NCBI GenBank assembly: GCA_963788185.1
Contig: CAWBGE010000015.1
Span: forward strand, 1-64,000
Direction: 5' to 3'
DNA length: 64,000 bases
Source: CAIWHR01 sp963788185
GTDB lineage: Bacteria > Pseudomonadota > Gammaproteobacteria > Burkholderiales > Casimicrobiaceae
In this document: positions 61,877 to 64,000 of the stretch, one piece after another
Layout of the letters: each line of letters starts with the position of its first letter
Numbering within the stretch: the stretch's first letter is position 1
Position numbers and translations under genes: made by a program
Notes under the pieces: model-generated
Databases searched by the model: none
What the model saw: the letters and a program-made list of their open reading frames with translations, nothing else
Told to the model about the DNA's origin: nothing

Positions 61877-63110
61877 ATGCCGCAAGCGAGCCCGATTCCG
61901 TCGACTGCCGTCGCACTCCAAGCACACGCGGCAGCGTTGCAGGCACAACTCTCCGCGCAGACCCAGCAGGTCGAAGCGCAAGCGGCGCAAATTCAGCAGC
62001 AGATCACGCAAATCGCAACCCAGACCACGCAGCTCAAGCATCTCGCGGTGTATATCGAGAAGCTGCAGTTCGAGTTGGCGCGGTTGAAGCGCTGGCGCTT
62101 TGGTGCCGCCAGCGAGTCCGTGGGCAGCGAACAGATCGCGTTATGGGAAGCGGAACTCGACGGCGACATCGCCGCCGCCGAAACGCGGCTGGAGCAACTG
62201 GCCGCTGCCGCCGCCCCTGAGGCGGCGACGCCAGCCAAGCTGCTGCCCAAGCGCAAGCCGCTGCCGGGCGGCTTCGTGCGCCGCCACATCCGCGCCAAGT
62301 ACAGCTGCCGCCACTGCGAAACCGTGCATACCGCGCCGATGCCGGCGCAACCGATTGACCGTGGTCTGGCGGCACCGGGATTGCTGGCCCATGTGCTGGC
62401 AGCGAAGTATCTGGACCACCTCCCGTTGCACCGGCAGGAACAGATCTACGCGCGGGACGGGGTGGCGTTGCCGCGCTCGACGATGGCGGGCTGGTTGGGC
62501 CAGCTGGAAGTGTTGCTGGAACCGCTGGTCGAGCGCTTGGCCACCCGCGTCCTGGGCACGGCCGTGATCCAGGCCGACGAAACCCCGGTGCCGGTGCTGC
62601 AACCCGGCAATGGTCGCACCGCCACCGGCTATCTGTGGGCTTACCGCAGCGGGCCGTGGCAGCCCGTCCAGGCAGTGGTGTTCGACTTTGCGATGAGTCG
62701 CGGCCAGGCCACGCCCGCCCGCTTCCTGCAGGACTACCAGGGTGTGTTGCAGGTCGACGGCTATGCTGGCTACAACGACGTGTTGCGCCGCGACGGGGTG
62801 CTCGAAGCCGGATGCATGGCCCACGCCAGGAGAAATTTCGTCGAGGTCTGGGAAACCACCAAATCACCGGCAGCGCAGACGGCGATCACCGAAATCGCCC
62901 GCCTGTACGTCATCGAGAGCGAAGTCCAGGATCTGAGCGTGGCGGAACGGCAGTACCAGCGGCAGGCGCGCGCCGGGCCGATCCTCGATGCGTTCCGGCA
63001 GTGGTTGGAGGCGGTGCGGGCGAAGACGGCGCCGCGTTCGGCGCTGGCCAAAGCCCTCCAGTACACCCTCAATCGCTGGTCGGCGCTGGTGCGCTATGTC
63101 GACGAGAGCC
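61877..63110 (+). pseudogene. tnpC: IS66 transposase TnpC, 3'-truncated by IS256
   Basis: The protein begins with a glutamine-rich coiled coil (about residues 12-75), then the zinc segment YSCRHCE and the DDE core: first Asp in VIQADETPVPVL and second Asp in LQVDGYAGYN are present. The reading ends after ALVRYVDES, where the next element is inserted, so the third catalytic Glu region is lost. About 410 of 500 or so residues remain. Confidence 0.88.
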
Positions 63111-64000
63111 TGTCAGGAGTTTTGTGTGTGAGGCATACCATGTCGTTTGATAGGAGACAGTATGCCGAAGCCAGTCAGGAAGATGCAGAAGGCCAACGCT
63201 GCCGCGCAGGCGGCGGTGTTGCCGAAGATCCCGCCGGAGTTGCTTGACCAGTTGGTGCGGGGCCCGATGACCGCGGCGGCGGTCGAGGATGCCTCGCGGG
63301 CGTTCAAGAAGGCGCTGATCGAACGTGCCCTGGGTGCCGAGATGAGCCATCACCTGGGCTACGCCAGCGGCGCCGAAAAGCCCGAGCTGGGGACCAACCA
63401 CCGTAACGGCAAGAGCGGCAAGACGATCCTGACCGACGACGGGCCGTTGCGCATCGAGGTACCGCGTGACCGGGAAGGCGAATTCGAGCCCAAGCTGATC
63501 GGCAAACACGAGCGGCGTTTCACCGGTTTCGACGACAAGATCATCGCTATGTACGCCCGCGGGATGACGGTGCGGGAGATTCCAGGGTTTCTGGCCGAGA
63601 TGTACGCCACCGACGTGGCGCCGGATTTCATCAGCACCGTCACCGACGCGGTGCTGGCGGAAATCACCGTCTGGCAATCGCGGCCGCTGGAGCCAATGTA
63701 CCCGGTGATCTTCTTCGACGCGTTGCGGGTGAAGATCCGGGAGGACAACGTGGTGCGCAACAAGGCGGTCTACCTGGCCTTGGGCGTGTGTCCGGACGGC
63801 ACCCGGGACATTCTCGGGCTGTGGATCGAGAACACCGAGGGTGCCAAGTTCTGGATGAAGGTGTTCAACGACCTGAAGACGCGTGGCGTCGACGACATCC
63901 TGATCGCGGTCACCGACGGCCTGAAGGGGATGGCCGAGGCCCTGGCAGCCGTCTATCCGGCCACCACGCTGCAGACCTGCATCGTGCACCTGATCCGCAA
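63111..64000 (+). mobile_element. IS256-family insertion sequence, partial
   Basis: The left boundary is placed near 63111, where the IS66 TnpC reading stops resembling its family and a short untranslated leader (about 50 bases) precedes an IS256 transposase gene. The right end lies outside the window. The inverted repeats cannot be checked. Confidence 0.8.
63162..64000 (+). CDS. IS256-family transposase, N-terminal part
   Basis: An uninterrupted frame from ATG 63162 runs off the window (279 codons). It has the mutator-type signatures FKKALIERALGAEMSHHLGY, NHRNGKSGKTILTDDGPL, PRDREGEFEP, MYARGMTVREI and the first two catalytic Asp regions (VIFFDALRVKIRE, AVTDGLKGM). A GATAGGAGACAGT leader supplies the ribosome site. 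The frame shows no damage, so this is probably the youngest and possibly still active element of the transposon cluster. Confidence 0.93.
   Translation, partial: MPKPVRKMQKANAAAQAAVLPKIPPELLDQLVRGPMTAAAVEDASRAFKKALIERALGAEMSHHLGYASGAEKPELGTNHRNGKSGKTILTDDGPLRIEVPRDREGEFEPKLIGKHERRFTGFDDKIIAMYARGMTVREIPGFLAEMYATDVAPDFISTVTDAVLAEITVWQSRPLEPMYPVIFFDALRVKIREDNVVRNKAVYLALGVCPDGTRDILGLWIENTEGAKFWMKVFNDLKTRGVDDILIAVTDGLKGMAEALAAVYPATTLQTCIVHLIR

Larger units (their letters stand above)
60955..63110 (+). mobile_element. IS66-family insertion sequence, interrupted on the right
   Basis: The left end starts with GTAAGCGTCTGG (60955), the typical IS66 terminal sequence, and breaks an IS3 orfB. Three genes follow in the standard order (tnpA, tnpB, tnpC), the first two with an ATGA overlap. 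The right end is not seen because an IS256-type element is inserted in tnpC near 63110. Confidence 0.85.

Overview
The window is high-GC DNA from a proteobacterium. The mix of a TctC/Bug-type tripartite tricarboxylate transporter, TRAP and Ugp-like ABC importers, and many IclR regulators points to a beta-proteobacterium (Burkholderiales-like), with an alpha-proteobacterium as the alternative. This lineage call is inference from gene content only.

Layout. (1) 1-1020: end of a phospholipase D-family gene that looks frameshifted, then an intact tRNA-Arg(ACG). (2) 1021-37720: a 36.7-kb integrated island. A tyrosine integrase abuts the tRNA, and a 48-bp copy of the tRNA 3' end (one mismatch) recurs exactly 36,700 bp downstream. 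The cargo is almost wholly catabolic: four DHDPS/NAL-superfamily aldolases or dehydratases, three intact IclR regulators and one internally deleted one, three transporters of three different classes (TTT, TRAP, ABC), two copies of a divergent DhaK/DhaL kinase pair, two paralogous FAD/Fe-S 2-hydroxyacid dehydrogenases of about 1000 residues, an SDR, a Gfo/Idh oxidoreductase and a metallo-beta-lactamase-fold hydrolase. Fossils (IS21 istA, dctM tail, aldehyde dehydrogenase N-terminus, PfkB N-terminus) show repeated rearrangement. (3) 37676-39430: a second att copy with a second integrase of the same kind, so a second element is stacked on the first, followed by a transposase relic. (4) 39552-51948: a long minus-strand cluster of a sulfatase/phosphonate-hydrolase superfamily enzyme, two complete tandem Ugp-like ABC importers, a GpdQ-like metallophosphoesterase and a DMT-family permease. 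(5) 52881-59184, plus strand: a DprA-like protein, an sn-glycerol-1-phosphate dehydrogenase (AraM/EgsA family), a polyol dehydrogenase and a xylulokinase-like FGGY kinase, with two gene fossils between. (6) 59390-64000: nested transposons (IS91/recombinase relic, IS3 orfB cut by IS66, IS66 tnpC cut by IS256).

How it may work. In the island, the repeated pairing of aldolase, IclR regulator and transporter suggests parallel pathways for related hydroxy or keto acids: import, oxidation of a 2-hydroxy acid by the FAD/Fe-S enzyme, retro-aldol cleavage by the DHDPS-family enzyme, then phosphorylation of the released carbonyl fragment by DhaK/DhaL. A pseudo-palindromic 13-mer resembling CCCGYANTRCGGG recurs in front of these modules and is a candidate shared IclR operator. 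In the second region the enzymes fit uptake and hydrolysis of a polyol phosphodiester (or phosphonate or sulfate ester), with the polyol going through ketose to ketose phosphate and glycerol-1-phosphate going to DHAP. The substrates of both systems are inferred and not proven by the sequence.
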